From the NCBI RefSeq assembly GCF_004345615.1, contig NZ_SLWK01000002.1, positions 310,001-374,000 on the forward strand: a DNA stretch of 64,000 nucleotides. Reading direction: 5' to 3'. The first letter of the stretch is position 1. The number at the start of each line of letters is the position of its first letter. Below, one piece after another: positions 1 through 7,587 of the stretch. The notes beneath the pieces are model-generated. The model was not told where the DNA came from. It ran no database searches and worked only from the letters and a program-made list of their open reading frames with translations. The stretch comes from Natronoflexus pectinivorans. GTDB taxonomy: Bacteria > Bacteroidota > Bacteroidia > Bacteroidales > Marinilabiliaceae. Position numbers and translations under genes: made by a program.

Positions 1-921
1 GTTATTTCGATTATACCTCATGCTTTTGATGAGCAAATTGAACGAGCCTATTTTGCTTTTAACCCAAATGAGATTGACATTGACGACTTATTGCGTCTGG
101 GGGTAGATCGTCGGACTGCAAACAATTGGGTCAGATTTCTGGAAAGAGGTGGCAGGTTTAATGAGCCTACCGATGTTGGGCGGGTGTATGGAGTGGAAGA
201 GGATCTGTTAAACTCTCTTTTACCTTATATCGAAATTCCAGCTCCTTTGATGCCTCAACAACAATCTTTAAGTGAGAATATTAATTCTATACGCACATTG
301 GATCTGAATCGAACTGCACCCGAATTATTGGAGGAAATAGGATGGAGCCAATCCATGATTGACTCCTTTACCAATTGGCAATCCAGCCACTGGTTTCCGA
401 CCAGATACGAGCTTCAAAGAGTGGAGTCCTGGACCATTGATTCCTTAATTATTCTAATACACCCCACATTAATTGCAAAACAGGAACGACACACTTCCGT
501 AATGGATGATTTACGAATCAGCATCAATCTCGCCGATACAGCTCATTGGCAGTTGCTGCGAGGAATTGGGCCGGTTTTGAGCCGCCGCATCGTAGCCTAT
601 CGCCGTGCATTGGGTGGGTTTGTGGACATTAATCAGATATCTGAGGTGTACGGCATTTCACCCGTTTTATTTAGCGACATCAAACCCTATCTTGTTTTAG
701 ATACCATTGTTGTTAACCCAATAAACATTAACACAGCATCGGTTCGACAACTCAGGGAGCATCCCTATCTCAGTTTTTTTCATGCCAAAGAGATTGTCGA
801 TTACAGACAGAAAAACGGAAACATCCGAAATTTAAACGAAATTGAGACATTGAAAGAGTTGAGTGATTTGTCCTGGGAAAGGATGCGTTTTTATTTATGT
901 TTAGGTGTTGATAATGAGTGA
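1..921 (+). CDS. Helix-hairpin-helix (ComEA-like) protein, 5' end outside window
   Basis: The reading frame is open from the first base of the window, so the start lies upstream; the first in-window TTG (91) is a leucine codon inside the gene, not a start. At least 306 residues are present. The sequence contains several helix-hairpin-helix units. One is near the visible start (FNPNEIDIDDLLRLGV), one lies around residues 170-200 (LRGIGPVLSRRIVAYRRALG), and a third is near the C terminus (INTASVRQLREHPYL). Such modules bind DNA without sequence specificity and are typical of ComEA-type proteins, which in Bacteroidota are often multi-HhH proteins. A role in DNA uptake is inference only; no signal peptide can be judged because the N terminus is missing. 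Confidence 0.85.
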   Translation, partial: VISIIPHAFDEQIERAYFAFNPNEIDIDDLLRLGVDRRTANNWVRFLERGGRFNEPTDVGRVYGVEEDLLNSLLPYIEIPAPLMPQQQSLSENINSIRTLDLNRTAPELLEEIGWSQSMIDSFTNWQSSHWFPTRYELQRVESWTIDSLIILIHPTLIAKQERHTSVMDDLRISINLADTAHWQLLRGIGPVLSRRIVAYRRALGGFVDINQISEVYGISPVLFSDIKPYLVLDTIVVNPININTASVRQLREHPYLSFFHAKEIVDYRQKNGNIRNLNEIETLKELSDLSWERMRFYLCLGVDNE

Positions 922-983
922 TTATAAAAAAATATGCAGAAATATTTGCCGCAATGCGGAAACTTCCTTTTCTTTGCATTCTG

Positions 984-1012
984 AAAAAACGCACGTAGGT
1001 GCATTTTTTTTC
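984..1012. terminator. Rho-independent terminator after the HhH gene
   Basis: An A-run, a GCAC/GTGC stem with loop GTAG, and a T-run form a short hairpin in which the A- and T-runs extend the stem. It lies about 65 bases after the HhH stop codon and before the rpsU promoter. Confidence 0.6.
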
Positions 1013-1022
1013 AAATAACAGA

Positions 1023-1052
1023 TTGAACTATTACATATTAATCGTATCTTTG
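1023..1052 (+). promoter_or_regulatory. Promoter of rpsU (Bacteroidota type)
   Basis: TTG at 1023-1025 is followed after exactly 19 bases by TATCTTTG at 1045-1052, matching the Bacteroidota -33/-7 pattern (TTG and TAnnTTTG). The rpsU start codon is 29 bases downstream. Confidence 0.8.
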
Positions 1053-1081
1053 CAAGCCAAAAAAATTAAAAACAAATTGCT

Positions 1082-1273
1082 ATGATAGTAGTACCTATTA
1101 AAGAAGGTGAAAACATTGAGAGAGCTTTGAAGAAATTCAAAAGAAAGTTTGAAAAAACCGGTACCATGCGTGAACTGCGTTCACGTCAGGCTTTCACCAA
1201 ACCTTCTATTGTAAAAAGAGAACAAAAAAAGAAAGCAATTTACATCCAGCAATTGCAGCGCGAGGAAGAATAG
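1082..1273 (+). CDS. rpsU: 30S ribosomal protein S21
   Basis: This 63-residue basic protein matches the bS21 family in length and composition. It starts with the typical MIVVPIKEGENIERALKKFK and has a Lys/Arg-rich second half (VKREQKKKAIYIQ). S21 sits on the small subunit near the anti-Shine-Dalgarno region of 16S rRNA. In Bacteroidota this end of 16S rRNA is sequestered by ribosomal proteins, consistent with the scarcity of Shine-Dalgarno sequences in this window. It has its own promoter and a strong downstream hairpin, so it appears to be mainly monocistronic with some read-through into the recombinase gene. Confidence 0.97.
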   Translation: MIVVPIKEGENIERALKKFKRKFEKTGTMRELRSRQAFTKPSIVKREQKKKAIYIQQLQREEE

Positions 1274-1300
1274 AGATTGCAACATATTTTTTTGCATGAG

Positions 1301-1368
1301 ATGTCTTATTTTTCTCCTTTTTTTTCCTTATATTCGTAAGGAGAGAGGGGACAAATAAGACATTTTTT
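1301..1368 (+). terminator. Long hairpin terminator between rpsU and the Xer gene
   Basis: Perfect 11-base arms at 1301-1311 and 1353-1363 enclose a second smaller stem (TCCTTA and TAAGGA), and the outer arm runs into a T-run ending at 1368. It ends only 4 bases before the ATG of the next gene, so it would have to be read through or bypassed for that gene to be expressed from the rpsU promoter. A weak -7 like TATATTCG lies at 1329-1336 inside the loop region. Confidence 0.7.
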
Positions 1369-1372
1369 GTAA

Positions 1373-2257
1373 ATGCAACATATAGAGGGTTTTCTACATT
1401 ATCTGGAGTTTGAGAAGCGCTGCTCACGACATACATTAACCGCTTACCATGGCGACCTGAAGCAGTTTTTTAGCTTTATGGGCGGCTCAGATATTCACTT
1501 GCTCTCAAATGCCGGACGTGCCCATATCCGAAAATGGATCGTGGAGATGCATGAATCCGGAATGTCTTCTAAAACCATACATCGTAAAATTTCGTCCATC
1601 AAATCTTTCTACAAGCATTTGCAAATAGAAGGACTGGTAGAGAACAATCCAGCGTTAACTGTTAATCTTCCAAAGATTCCCAAAAAGTTGCCTGTGTTTG
1701 TTAAAGAAACCGAGATGACAACCCTTCTTGATATGGTCGATTTCGGATCAGATTATGAAGGTGTGCGAAACAAGTTGGTGTTAGAATTGTTTTATGGTAC
1801 AGGGATGCGTCTAACGGAACTAACCGAATTGAAAGTGCGCGATGTTAATCTGAAAACCGGTTTGGTAAAGGTGCTTGGGAAGCGTAGTAAAGAACGATTA
1901 ATCCCTCTCACAAATGAATCCATATCGCTGTTTAATACGTATTATAAAATAAGGAATGAAACTTTTGGAGAGAATTATTCTCCATGGTTGTTTCTGACTG
2001 CCAAAGGAGAAAAAATCTATAGCAAACTTGTTTATCGAATTGTTAATAGTTCTCTGAAATTGGTTACAACCATAGACAAGAAAAGTCCGCATGTTTTGCG
2101 ACATACATTTGCCACGATTTTATTAAATCGTGGTGCCGATTTAAATGCCATAAAAGAACTTCTGGGTCATGCCAACCTGAATGCAACCCAGATTTATGCA
2201 CATAATACTTTTGAGAAGTTGAATGCTATTTATAAACAAGCTCATCCGCGAGCTTAA
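1373..2257 (+). CDS. xerC: Tyrosine recombinase, XerC/XerD family
   Basis: This 294-residue protein has the Xer length and the two-domain layout. An N-terminal SAM-like core-binding domain covers about residues 1-90 (FEKRCSRHTLTAYHGDL). The catalytic domain carries the full tyrosine recombinase set: R146 (GTGMRLTEL), H240-x-x-R243 (HVLRHTFA), H266 (LLGHANL) and nucleophile Y275 (TQIYAH). The family resolves chromosome dimers at dif together with a partner Xer protein. The position between rpsU and hpf, without phage genes, argues for the housekeeping enzyme rather than an integrase of a mobile element. Whether it is the XerC or XerD partner cannot be decided from one sequence. The ATG at 1373 lies directly after a hairpin, which is unusual, but the N-terminal residues fit the family. 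Confidence 0.93.
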   Translation: MQHIEGFLHYLEFEKRCSRHTLTAYHGDLKQFFSFMGGSDIHLLSNAGRAHIRKWIVEMHESGMSSKTIHRKISSIKSFYKHLQIEGLVENNPALTVNLPKIPKKLPVFVKETEMTTLLDMVDFGSDYEGVRNKLVLELFYGTGMRLTELTELKVRDVNLKTGLVKVLGKRSKERLIPLTNESISLFNTYYKIRNETFGENYSPWLFLTAKGEKIYSKLVYRIVNSSLKLVTTIDKKSPHVLRHTFATILLNRGADLNAIKELLGHANLNATQIYAHNTFEKLNAIYKQAHPRA

Positions 2258-2275
2258 AACTAAGGAGGAGTAATT

Positions 2276-2575
2276 ATGAACATTACTATTCAATCAGTAC
2301 ACTTTGACACTGCCGATCATCTTGAGCAGTTCATTCACCAGAAAGTAGGTAAACTGGAACAGTTTTTTGACGGGATTCTGGGGGCAGAAGTCGTATTGCG
2401 TCTGGACAAATCAGAAACGCTTGAAAACAAATTGGCGGAGATAACCCTCGACATTCCGGGGAATAATTTGTTTGCCAAAAAGCAAAGCAAATCTTTCGAA
2501 GAATCTGTTGATTCTGCCTGCGAGGCGCTTCGTAAGCAATTGGTAAAAAGAAAAGAAAAAATTAAAGCCAAATAA
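2276..2575 (+). CDS. hpf: Ribosome hibernation promoting factor, short form (HPF/RaiA family)
   Basis: This 99-residue protein has the HPF/YfiA fold signature: an N-terminal strand (MNITIQSVHFD), a helix (LEQFIHQKVGKLEQFF), the middle strands (AEVVLRLDKSE) and a C-terminal helix (SVDSACEALRKQLVKRKEK). It is the short form, without the C-terminal dimerisation domain of long HPF. The family binds in the 30S tRNA/mRNA channel and inactivates ribosomes in slow growth. The gene follows the Xer gene after 18 bases. It is one of the few here with a clear Shine-Dalgarno-like AAGGAGGAG before the ATG, and the two are probably co-transcribed. Confidence 0.93.
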   Translation: MNITIQSVHFDTADHLEQFIHQKVGKLEQFFDGILGAEVVLRLDKSETLENKLAEITLDIPGNNLFAKKQSKSFEESVDSACEALRKQLVKRKEKIKAK

Positions 2576-2607
2576 GCACTAAAAGAAAATTAAAAAAGAA
2601 GACAATA

Positions 2608-2639
2608 TTTTGTGTTGTTTGAAAAATATTTTACATTTG
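2608..2639 (+). promoter_or_regulatory. Distal promoter of the tRNA-tuf operon
   Basis: TTTTG at 2608-2612 and TACATTTG at 2632-2639 are separated by 19 bases, an exact fit to the Bacteroidota housekeeping promoter. The transcript would have a leader of about 250 bases before tRNA-Gly. Confidence 0.75.
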
Positions 2640-2679
2640 CACACCATTTTTAGTGTGTAATCTGAAATGTAAGTTATAC

Positions 2680-2712
2680 AATAGGCTGGTTATCAAAGGT
2701 GATCAGCCTATT
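2680..2712 (+). other. Leader hairpin without T-run
   Basis: Perfect 9-base arms AATAGGCTG (2680-2688) and CAGCCTATT (2704-2712) enclose a 15-base interior that can pair further. No T-run follows, so it looks like an RNA structure in the leader rather than an intrinsic terminator. Confidence 0.5.
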
Positions 2713-2869
2713 GGAATGAAATAACGGTTGGTTTTTGTGAAAATTTATCAGGGGATAACATTCAGTTAACCAATGATATAATTAGAATTCATAAGAAATC
2801 AACGAAAATGAGCAAAGCCTGTTAAATAATTTATAATGCTCTTTTAGAGATTTTTTCCTATAAATGCAT

Positions 2870-2877
2870 TAACTTTG
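2870..2877 (+). promoter_or_regulatory. Candidate proximal -7 element before tRNA-Gly
   Basis: TAACTTTG matches TAnnTTTG and lies 17 bases before the mature tRNA-Gly. No TTG is found at the ideal distance upstream, so only the -7 half is supported. Confidence 0.5.
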
Positions 2878-2894
2878 TAGGCTTTGAAATTATT

Positions 2895-2967
2895 GCGGGA
2901 ATAGCTCAGTTGATAGAGCATTAGCCTTCCAAGCTAAGGGTCGCGGGTTTGAGTCCCGTTTCCCGCT
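2895..2967 (+). tRNA. tRNA-Gly (anticodon TCC)
   Basis: The 73-base cloverleaf has a 7 bp acceptor stem GCGGGAA/TTCCCGC, a D-arm with AGCTCAGTTGATAGAGC, anticodon loop CTTCCAA (anticodon TCC, glycine codon GGA) and a T-arm with GGTTTGAGTCC. The CCA end is not encoded. Confidence 0.95.
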
Positions 2968-2976
2968 CAAAATTTC

Positions 2977-3048
<72 letters not shown>

Positions 3049-3113
3049 CATTTAAATAGTTTATATTTATACGGTTTAAATATTGTTCTAATTGTCTTAA
3101 ATAATTTCGTACT

Positions 3114-4301
3114 ATGGCTAAAGAAACATTTCAAAGGACGAAGCCTCACGTTAACGTAGGTACCATCGGTCACGTAGACCATGGTAAAACTACCCTTACT
3201 GCTGCTATTACAACTGTACTGGCAAAAAAAGGTTTTTGTGAAGTAAAAAGCTTCGATTCTATTGACAACGCTCCTGAAGAGAAAGAGCGTGGTATTACCA
3301 TTAATACCGCACACGTAGAATATCAGACAGAAAACCGTCACTATGCACACGTTGACTGTCCTGGTCACGCCGACTATGTTAAGAACATGGTTACTGGTGC
3401 TGCTCAGATGGATGGTGCTATTCTTGTTTGTGCTGCTACCGACGGTCCTATGCCTCAGACTCGTGAGCACATCCTGTTGGCGCGTCAGGTAAACGTTCCA
3501 AAAATCGTTGTTTTCCTTAACAAAGTTGATATGGTTGACGACGAGGAGCTTTTGGAACTTGTTGAAATGGAAGTACGTGACCTGTTGAGTTTCTATGACT
3601 TTGACGGTGACAACACTCCAATCATTAAAGGTTCTGCTCTTGGTGGTCTTAACGGAGAAGCTGAGTGGGAAGAAAAAATTATGGAGTTAATGAACGCCGT
3701 TGATGAGTGGATTCCACTTCCTCCACGTGACGTTGAAAAGCCATTCCTTATGCCAGTTGAAGACGTGTTTTCTATTACAGGTCGTGGTACTGTTGCTACT
3801 GGTCGTATCGAAACTGGTATCATCAAAACCGGAGAAGAGATGCAGATCATTGGTCTTGGAGCAGCTGGTAAGAAAACTGTTTGTACCGGAGTTGAGATGT
3901 TCCGTAAAATTCTTGATGAAGGACAAGCTGGTGACAACGTAGGTTTGTTGATGCGTGGTATTGATAAGAATGAGATCAAGCGTGGTATGGTTTTGGCTAA
4001 GCCAGGATCAATCAATCCTCATACTAAAATCAAAGCTGAGATCTACGTATTGAAGAAAGAAGAAGGTGGTCGTCACACTCCTTTCCATAACAAATATCGT
4101 CCTCAGTTCTACTTGCGTACTCTTGACGTAACTGGTGAGATTACTCTTCCAGAAGGAACTGAAATGGTAATGCCAGGTGACAACGTAACTATCACTGTTG
4201 ATCTTATCTACCCTGTTGCTGTTAACGTAGGTCTTCGTTTCGCTATTCGCGAAGGTGGACGTACTGTTGGAGCTGGTCAGGTTACTGAGATTGTAGAATA
4301 A
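3114..4301 (+). CDS. tuf: Elongation factor Tu
   Basis: This 395-residue GTPase delivers aminoacyl-tRNA to the ribosome. All G-motifs are present: the P-loop GHVDHGKT near residue 19, the switch I region [17 protein letters not shown] around residue 80, NKVD around residue 135 and the SALGG loop around 174. Domains 2 and 3 follow, with the C-terminal tRNA and EF-Ts contact region ([11 protein letters not shown]). Codon use is strongly biased (CGT, GGT, GCT), as expected for a very highly expressed gene. It lies between tRNA-Thr and tRNA-Trp, and the tRNAs must be cut out of the same transcript. Confidence 0.99.
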   Translation: MAKETFQRTKPHVNVGTIGHVDHGKTTLTAAITTVLAKKGFCEVKSFDSIDNAPEEKERGITINTAHVEYQTENRHYAHVDCPGHADYVKNMVTGAAQMDGAILVCAATDGPMPQTREHILLARQVNVPKIVVFLNKVDMVDDEELLELVEMEVRDLLSFYDFDGDNTPIIKGSALGGLNGEAEWEEKIMELMNAVDEWIPLPPRDVEKPFLMPVEDVFSITGRGTVATGRIETGIIKTGEEMQIIGLGAAGKKTVCTGVEMFRKILDEGQAGDNVGLLMRGIDKNEIKRGMVLAKPGSINPHTKIKAEIYVLKKEEGGRHTPFHNKYRPQFYLRTLDVTGEITLPEGTEMVMPGDNVTITVDLIYPVAVNVGLRFAIREGGRTVGAGQVTEIVE

Positions 4302-4323
4302 TACGTTTGTATACATAGAACAC

Positions 4324-4361
4324 AATGGTTGAAAGCGGCATAATTGTTGTTTTCAACCATT
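4324..4361 (+). other. Hairpin between tuf and tRNA-Trp
   Basis: Perfect 11-base arms AATGGTTGAAA (4324-4334) and TTTCAACCATT (4351-4361) enclose 16 bases. No T-run follows and tRNA-Trp begins 3 bases later. It may protect the tuf mRNA 3' end after tRNA processing, or act as a partial terminator separating tuf from secE-nusG. Confidence 0.6.
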
Positions 4362-4364
4362 TAC

Positions 4365-4437
4365 ACGGGTGTAGCTCAGTTGGTAGAGCACTGGTCTCCA
4401 AAACCAGGTGTCGGGAGTTCGAGTCTCTCCTCCCGTG
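4365..4437 (+). tRNA. tRNA-Trp (anticodon CCA)
   Basis: The 73-base cloverleaf has anticodon stem CTGGT/ACCAG around CTCCAAA (anticodon CCA, tryptophan codon TGG), D-arm AGCTCAGTTGGTAGAGC and T-arm GGGAG/CTCTC. The acceptor stem ACGGGTG/CTCCCGT has one T-T mismatch at position 6-67. The CCA end is not encoded. tRNA-Trp directly before secE is a conserved bacterial arrangement. Confidence 0.95.
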
Positions 4438-4506
4438 CTTATTGAAAGAAAATGTCAGATTTCCATAAGGTTACCTGAATGATTGATATTAATAAATTAT
4501 CTGAAA

Positions 4507-4701
4507 ATGAACAAGGTAAAGGCGTATTTTAAAGAAGTTCATAACGAATTGATCAACAAAACTTCATGGCCTACCTGGGCTGAATTGCAGAATAGTGCAA
4601 TTGTTGTTATGGTAGCTTCTGTAATTATTGCAGCAATTGTATTTGCCATGGATATGTCTTTTGATACTTTACTGGAGTGGTTCTACGAAAAGTTGTACTA
4701 A
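4507..4701 (+). CDS. secE: Preprotein translocase subunit SecE
   Basis: This 64-residue membrane protein is the single-TM form of SecE. An amphipathic N-terminal segment with the family motif NKTSWPTWAEL is followed by one transmembrane helix (VVMVASVIIAAIVFAMD). It stabilises SecY in the Sec translocon. The ATG at 4507 is chosen because the following MNKVKAYFKEV matches the usual SecE N terminus; the frame extends further only through a TTG at 4483. It is followed by nusG after 21 bases, the standard secE-nusG pair. Confidence 0.95.
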   Translation: MNKVKAYFKEVHNELINKTSWPTWAELQNSAIVVMVASVIIAAIVFAMDMSFDTLLEWFYEKLY

Positions 4702-4722
4702 TTACCTGAGAAACAATTTGTA

Positions 4723-5268
4723 ATGGGTGATATAGAAAAAAAATGGTACGTACTCCGTGCGATTGGTGGTAAAGAAAAGAAGGTTAAGGAGTATATCGAA
4801 AGTGAAATTTCCGGGCTGAAAATGCAGGATTATGTCTCACAGGTATTAATTCCAACCGAAAAGGTTTACCAGATCAGAAACGGAAAAAAAATCAGCAAGG
4901 AAAGAAACTACTTTCCGGGGTATGTTTTGGTTGAAGCAGCACTAATTGGAGAAGTTCCGCACATACTCCGTAATATTCCAAATGTTATTGGGTTTTTAGC
5001 TGATCGAAACGATGTGCCGACACCCCTAAGAATGAGCGAGGTCAATCGCATATTGGGTAAAGTAGATGAACTTTCTGAAACTGCTGAAGAATTAAACATT
5101 CCTTATGTGGTTGGTGAAACAGTGAAAGTTACAGATGGTCCGTTTAACGGGTTCTCTGGTATCATTGAAGAAATCAACGAGGAAAAAAGAAAATTAAAGG
5201 TTATGGTCAAAATTTTTGGCCGTAAAACTCCACTTGAATTAAGTTTTTTACAGGTTGAAAAGGAGTAG
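4723..5268 (+). CDS. nusG: Transcription termination/antitermination factor NusG
   Basis: This 181-residue protein has the NGN domain at residues 5-115 (KWYVLRAIGGKEKKVKEYIE, with the RNAP-contact segment YFPGYVLVE). The C-terminal KOW domain lies around 125-178 (VGETVKVTDGPFNGFSGIIEEI). NusG binds the RNAP clamp, increases processivity and links RNAP with Rho or ribosomal protein S10. Length and domain order are normal for the housekeeping paralogue, not a specialised UpxY-type capsule regulator. Confidence 0.97.
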   Translation: MGDIEKKWYVLRAIGGKEKKVKEYIESEISGLKMQDYVSQVLIPTEKVYQIRNGKKISKERNYFPGYVLVEAALIGEVPHILRNIPNVIGFLADRNDVPTPLRMSEVNRILGKVDELSETAEELNIPYVVGETVKVTDGPFNGFSGIIEEINEEKRKLKVMVKIFGRKTPLELSFLQVEKE

Positions 5269-5280
5269 TATTTTCATTTA

Positions 5281-5315
5281 GTAGCGGGGCTTCCAGGGTC
5301 GTTAACGGCCTCTAC
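5281..5315 (+). other. Possible structured leader before rplK
   Basis: The 105-base nusG-rplK gap holds GTAG at 5281 and CTAC at 5312-5315 as possible outer pairs. Inside is a near-palindrome (GGTCGTTAACGGCC, 5297-5310). This may be an RNA leader controlling rplK-rplA, since L1 family proteins regulate their own operon in other bacteria. The assignment rests on local pairing only. Confidence 0.3.
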
Positions 5316-5373
5316 AAATGAGATGAACAACCTGATTAGATCTGAATTTTTATAACTAACACGAATTGCTACA

Positions 5374-5817
5374 ATGGCTAAAGAAGTAGAAACTTTTATT
5401 AAGCTTCAAATCAAGGGCGGTGCAGCTAATCCGTCACCTCCGGTGGGTCCCGCATTGGGAGCTAAAGGGGTGAACATCATGGAGTTCTGCAAGCAATTCA
5501 ATGCCAGAACTCAGGAGAAAGCCGGAAAAGTACTACCGGTTGTTATTTCAGTTTATAAGGACAAATCATTTGATTTTGTTATTAAAACTCCTCCTGCAGC
5601 GGTACAGCTGTTAGATGTATCTAAAGCAAAAAAAGGTTCTGCCGAACCCAACAGGGTTAAGGTGGCATCTGTTACCTGGGATCAGGTAAAAGGAATTGCT
5701 GAAGATAAAATGGCTGATTTGAATTGTTTTACAGTGGAATCTGCGATGAAGATGGTCGCCGGGACTGCCAGAAGTATGGGAATCACCGTTGATGGTGAGT
5801 TTCCGGGTAACAATTAA
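5374..5817 (+). CDS. rplK: 50S ribosomal protein L11
   Basis: This 147-residue protein has the full uL11 layout. The N-terminal domain carries the proline-rich loop ([15 protein letters not shown], residues about 15-29) contacted by elongation factors. The C-terminal domain binds the GTPase-associated 23S rRNA region ([25 protein letters not shown]). It forms the base of the L7/L12 stalk together with L10 and is needed for stringent factor activation in other bacteria. It is followed by rplA with a gap of 15 bases to the chosen start. Confidence 0.98.
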   Translation: MAKEVETFIKLQIKGGAANPSPPVGPALGAKGVNIMEFCKQFNARTQEKAGKVLPVVISVYKDKSFDFVIKTPPAAVQLLDVSKAKKGSAEPNRVKVASVTWDQVKGIAEDKMADLNCFTVESAMKMVAGTARSMGITVDGEFPGNN

Positions 5818-5832
5818 AACTTGTTTGCAAAA

Positions 5833-6528
5833 ATGACAAAACTAACAAAGAATAAGAAGTTAGCTTTAGAAAAGATCGATTCCGACAAGTCGTATACCAT
5901 TCAGGAGGCAGCCAATCTTGTTAAAGACATCACCTTTACTAAGTTTGATGCATCTGTGGATATCGACATCCGTTTAGGCGTAGATCCCCGGAAAGCTAAT
6001 CAGATGGTTCGTGGTGTTGTTACGCTTCCTAACGGAACCGGAAAAGAGACCAAAGTATTGGTGCTTTGTACGCCGGATAAGGAAGATGAAGCAAAAAATG
6101 CCGGTGCTGATTTTGTTGGGCTTGATGACTATATTGAGAAAATCAAAGGTGGTTGGACCGATGTGGATGTTATCATCACTATGCCTAGCGTTATGGGTAA
6201 AGTTGGGGCTCTTGGACGTATCCTTGGACCTCGTGGCTTAATGCCAAACCCTAAAAGCGGTACCGTTACCATGGATATTGGAAAAGCTGTTGCCGAGGTG
6301 AAAGCTGGTAAGATTGATTTCAAAGTAGATCGCTATGGAATTATTCATACCACAGTCGGTAAAGTCTCTTTTACTCCTGAAAAACTAGTAGAAAACGTTA
6401 AGGAGTTTGTAGGAATGGTTCAAAAGTTGAAGCCTTCTTCAGCTAAAGGTACTTATATCAAGAGCATTTATCTGTCAAGTACCATGAGTCCCGGAATTCG
6501 GATTGAAACCAAATCTTTGGAGGTTTAA
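5833..6528 (+). CDS. rplA: 50S ribosomal protein L1
   Basis: This 231-residue protein has the uL1 two-domain fold with the signature RVLGP-like segment ([17 protein letters not shown], near residue 130) and the C-terminal region [22 protein letters not shown]1 forms the mobile stalk that moves E-site tRNA. The frame is open from a TTG at 5821, but the ATG at 5833 ([15 protein letters not shown]) gives the family N terminus and is preferred. It lies in the rplK-rplA-rplJ-rplL block. Confidence 0.97.
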   Translation: MTKLTKNKKLALEKIDSDKSYTIQEAANLVKDITFTKFDASVDIDIRLGVDPRKANQMVRGVVTLPNGTGKETKVLVLCTPDKEDEAKNAGADFVGLDDYIEKIKGGWTDVDVIITMPSVMGKVGALGRILGPRGLMPNPKSGTVTMDIGKAVAEVKAGKIDFKVDRYGIIHTTVGKVSFTPEKLVENVKEFVGMVQKLKPSSAKGTYIKSIYLSSTMSPGIRIETKSLEV

Positions 6529-6553
6529 TTTTTAATTTTAGAAATCTGGAAAC

Positions 6554-7072
6554 ATGAAAAAGACAGAAAAAGCTACGATAATTAACGAACTTGTAAACAT
6601 CATCGGTGAGTATAGCCATTTTTATATTGCAGATACTCAAGGATTAAATGCAGGTTCTACAAGTGATCTTCGTCGTCTCTGTTTTAACAAGGAAGTTAAA
6701 ATGATGGTTGTGAAAAATTCACTTTTTCAAAAAGCCATCGAGCAGAGTGAGAAAAATATAGAAGGCCTTGATGAGGCTTTAAAAGGCACATCGGCTGTAC
6801 TTTTCTCCAATACAGGAAATTTACCTGCTAAATTGATTAAAGAATTCCGCAAAAAAGCAACCATTCCAATTTTTAAAGGTGCTTTTGTCGAAGAATCAGT
6901 TTATATTGGAGAGAGTCAATTGGATACATTATCCAATATTAAGTCTAAAGAGGAGTTGCTGGGCGATGTTATTGGCCTGTTGCAATCACCAATGAAAAAT
7001 GTTGTTTCGGCACTTCAATCTGGTGGATCAACTATTTCAGGAATCCTCAAGACACTAGAAGAGAGAAAATAA
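6554..7072 (+). CDS. rplJ: 50S ribosomal protein L10
   Basis: This 172-residue uL10 protein has the N-terminal rRNA-binding domain (MKKTEKATIINELVNIIGEY, VKMMVVKNSLFQKAIE) and a C-terminal helix (LLQSPMKNVVSALQSGGST) that carries L7/L12 dimers. It anchors the stalk that recruits translational GTPases. It is 25 bases after rplA and 36 bases before rplL. Confidence 0.97.
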   Translation: MKKTEKATIINELVNIIGEYSHFYIADTQGLNAGSTSDLRRLCFNKEVKMMVVKNSLFQKAIEQSEKNIEGLDEALKGTSAVLFSNTGNLPAKLIKEFRKKATIPIFKGAFVEESVYIGESQLDTLSNIKSKEELLGDVIGLLQSPMKNVVSALQSGGSTISGILKTLEERK

Positions 7073-7108
7073 AAAATTACTAACAGAAATTTATTAACAC
7101 TTACAAAA

Positions 7109-7486
7109 ATGGCAGATATTAAAAAGCTTGCAGAAGAATTAGTTAATTTAACTGTAAAAGAAGTTACTGAACTGGCTGACGTATTAAAAGAAGAATATGG
7201 TATCGAACCTGCTGCTGCTGCTGTTGCAGTTGCTGGTCCTGCTGCTGCCGCTGGTGGCGAAGAAGCTGCTGCTCAAACTGAATTTGATGTAATTCTTAAG
7301 TCTGCAGGTGGTTCAAAATTAGCCATCGTTAAACTGGTTAAAGAAATGACCGGTGTAGGTCTTAAGGAAGCTAAGGAATTAGTTGACAAAGCACCGGCTC
7401 CGATCAAAGAAAAAATTACTAAAGAAGAAGCTGAAGCACTAAAATCTCAATTAGAAGAAGCTGGAGCAGAAGTTGAACTTAAGTAA
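7109..7486 (+). CDS. rplL: 50S ribosomal protein L7/L12
   Basis: This 125-residue acidic protein has the N-terminal dimerisation helices (residues 1-33), an Ala/Gly-rich hinge (about 36-58) and the C-terminal factor-binding domain. That domain carries the conserved [20 protein letters not shown] segment. L7/L12 is the multi-copy stalk protein and needs more product than the following rpoBC genes. The hairpin with T-run after its stop fits that need. Confidence 0.98.
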   Translation: MADIKKLAEELVNLTVKEVTELADVLKEEYGIEPAAAAVAVAGPAAAAGGEEAAAQTEFDVILKSAGGSKLAIVKLVKEMTGVGLKEAKELVDKAPAPIKEKITKEEAEALKSQLEEAGAEVELK

Positions 7487-7510
7487 TCAGATACTCCCGA
7501 TTTAGGGAAC

Positions 7511-7549
7511 GGTTTAGGAACCCAATGGTTTGGGATCCTAAACCTTTTT
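7511..7549 (+). terminator. Attenuator/terminator between rplL and rpoB
   Basis: Arms at 7511-7523 and 7532-7544 pair over 13 positions with one A-A mismatch, and T5 follows (7545-7549). This is a normal intrinsic terminator located inside an operon that otherwise continues into rpoBC. Partial termination at this place is known from the E. coli rplL-rpoB gap; the same role here is inferred. Confidence 0.8.
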
Positions 7550-7587
7550 ATGCTTATATGTTTTAAGTTCAATTAATTAGTTGATAA

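Larger units (their letters stand above)
2576..2894. other. Intergenic region upstream of the tRNA-tuf operon
   Basis: This 319-base gap has no credible coding frame. It holds one full promoter (2608-2639), a strong hairpin (2680-2712) and a second -7 element just before tRNA-Gly (2870-2877), listed separately. No further tRNA gene is visible in it. Confidence 0.7.

Noticed and set aside
1373-2257. Integrase of a prophage or integrative element
   Set aside because: The recombinase lies between rpsU and hpf, has Xer length and motifs, and no phage or att-like genes are nearby.
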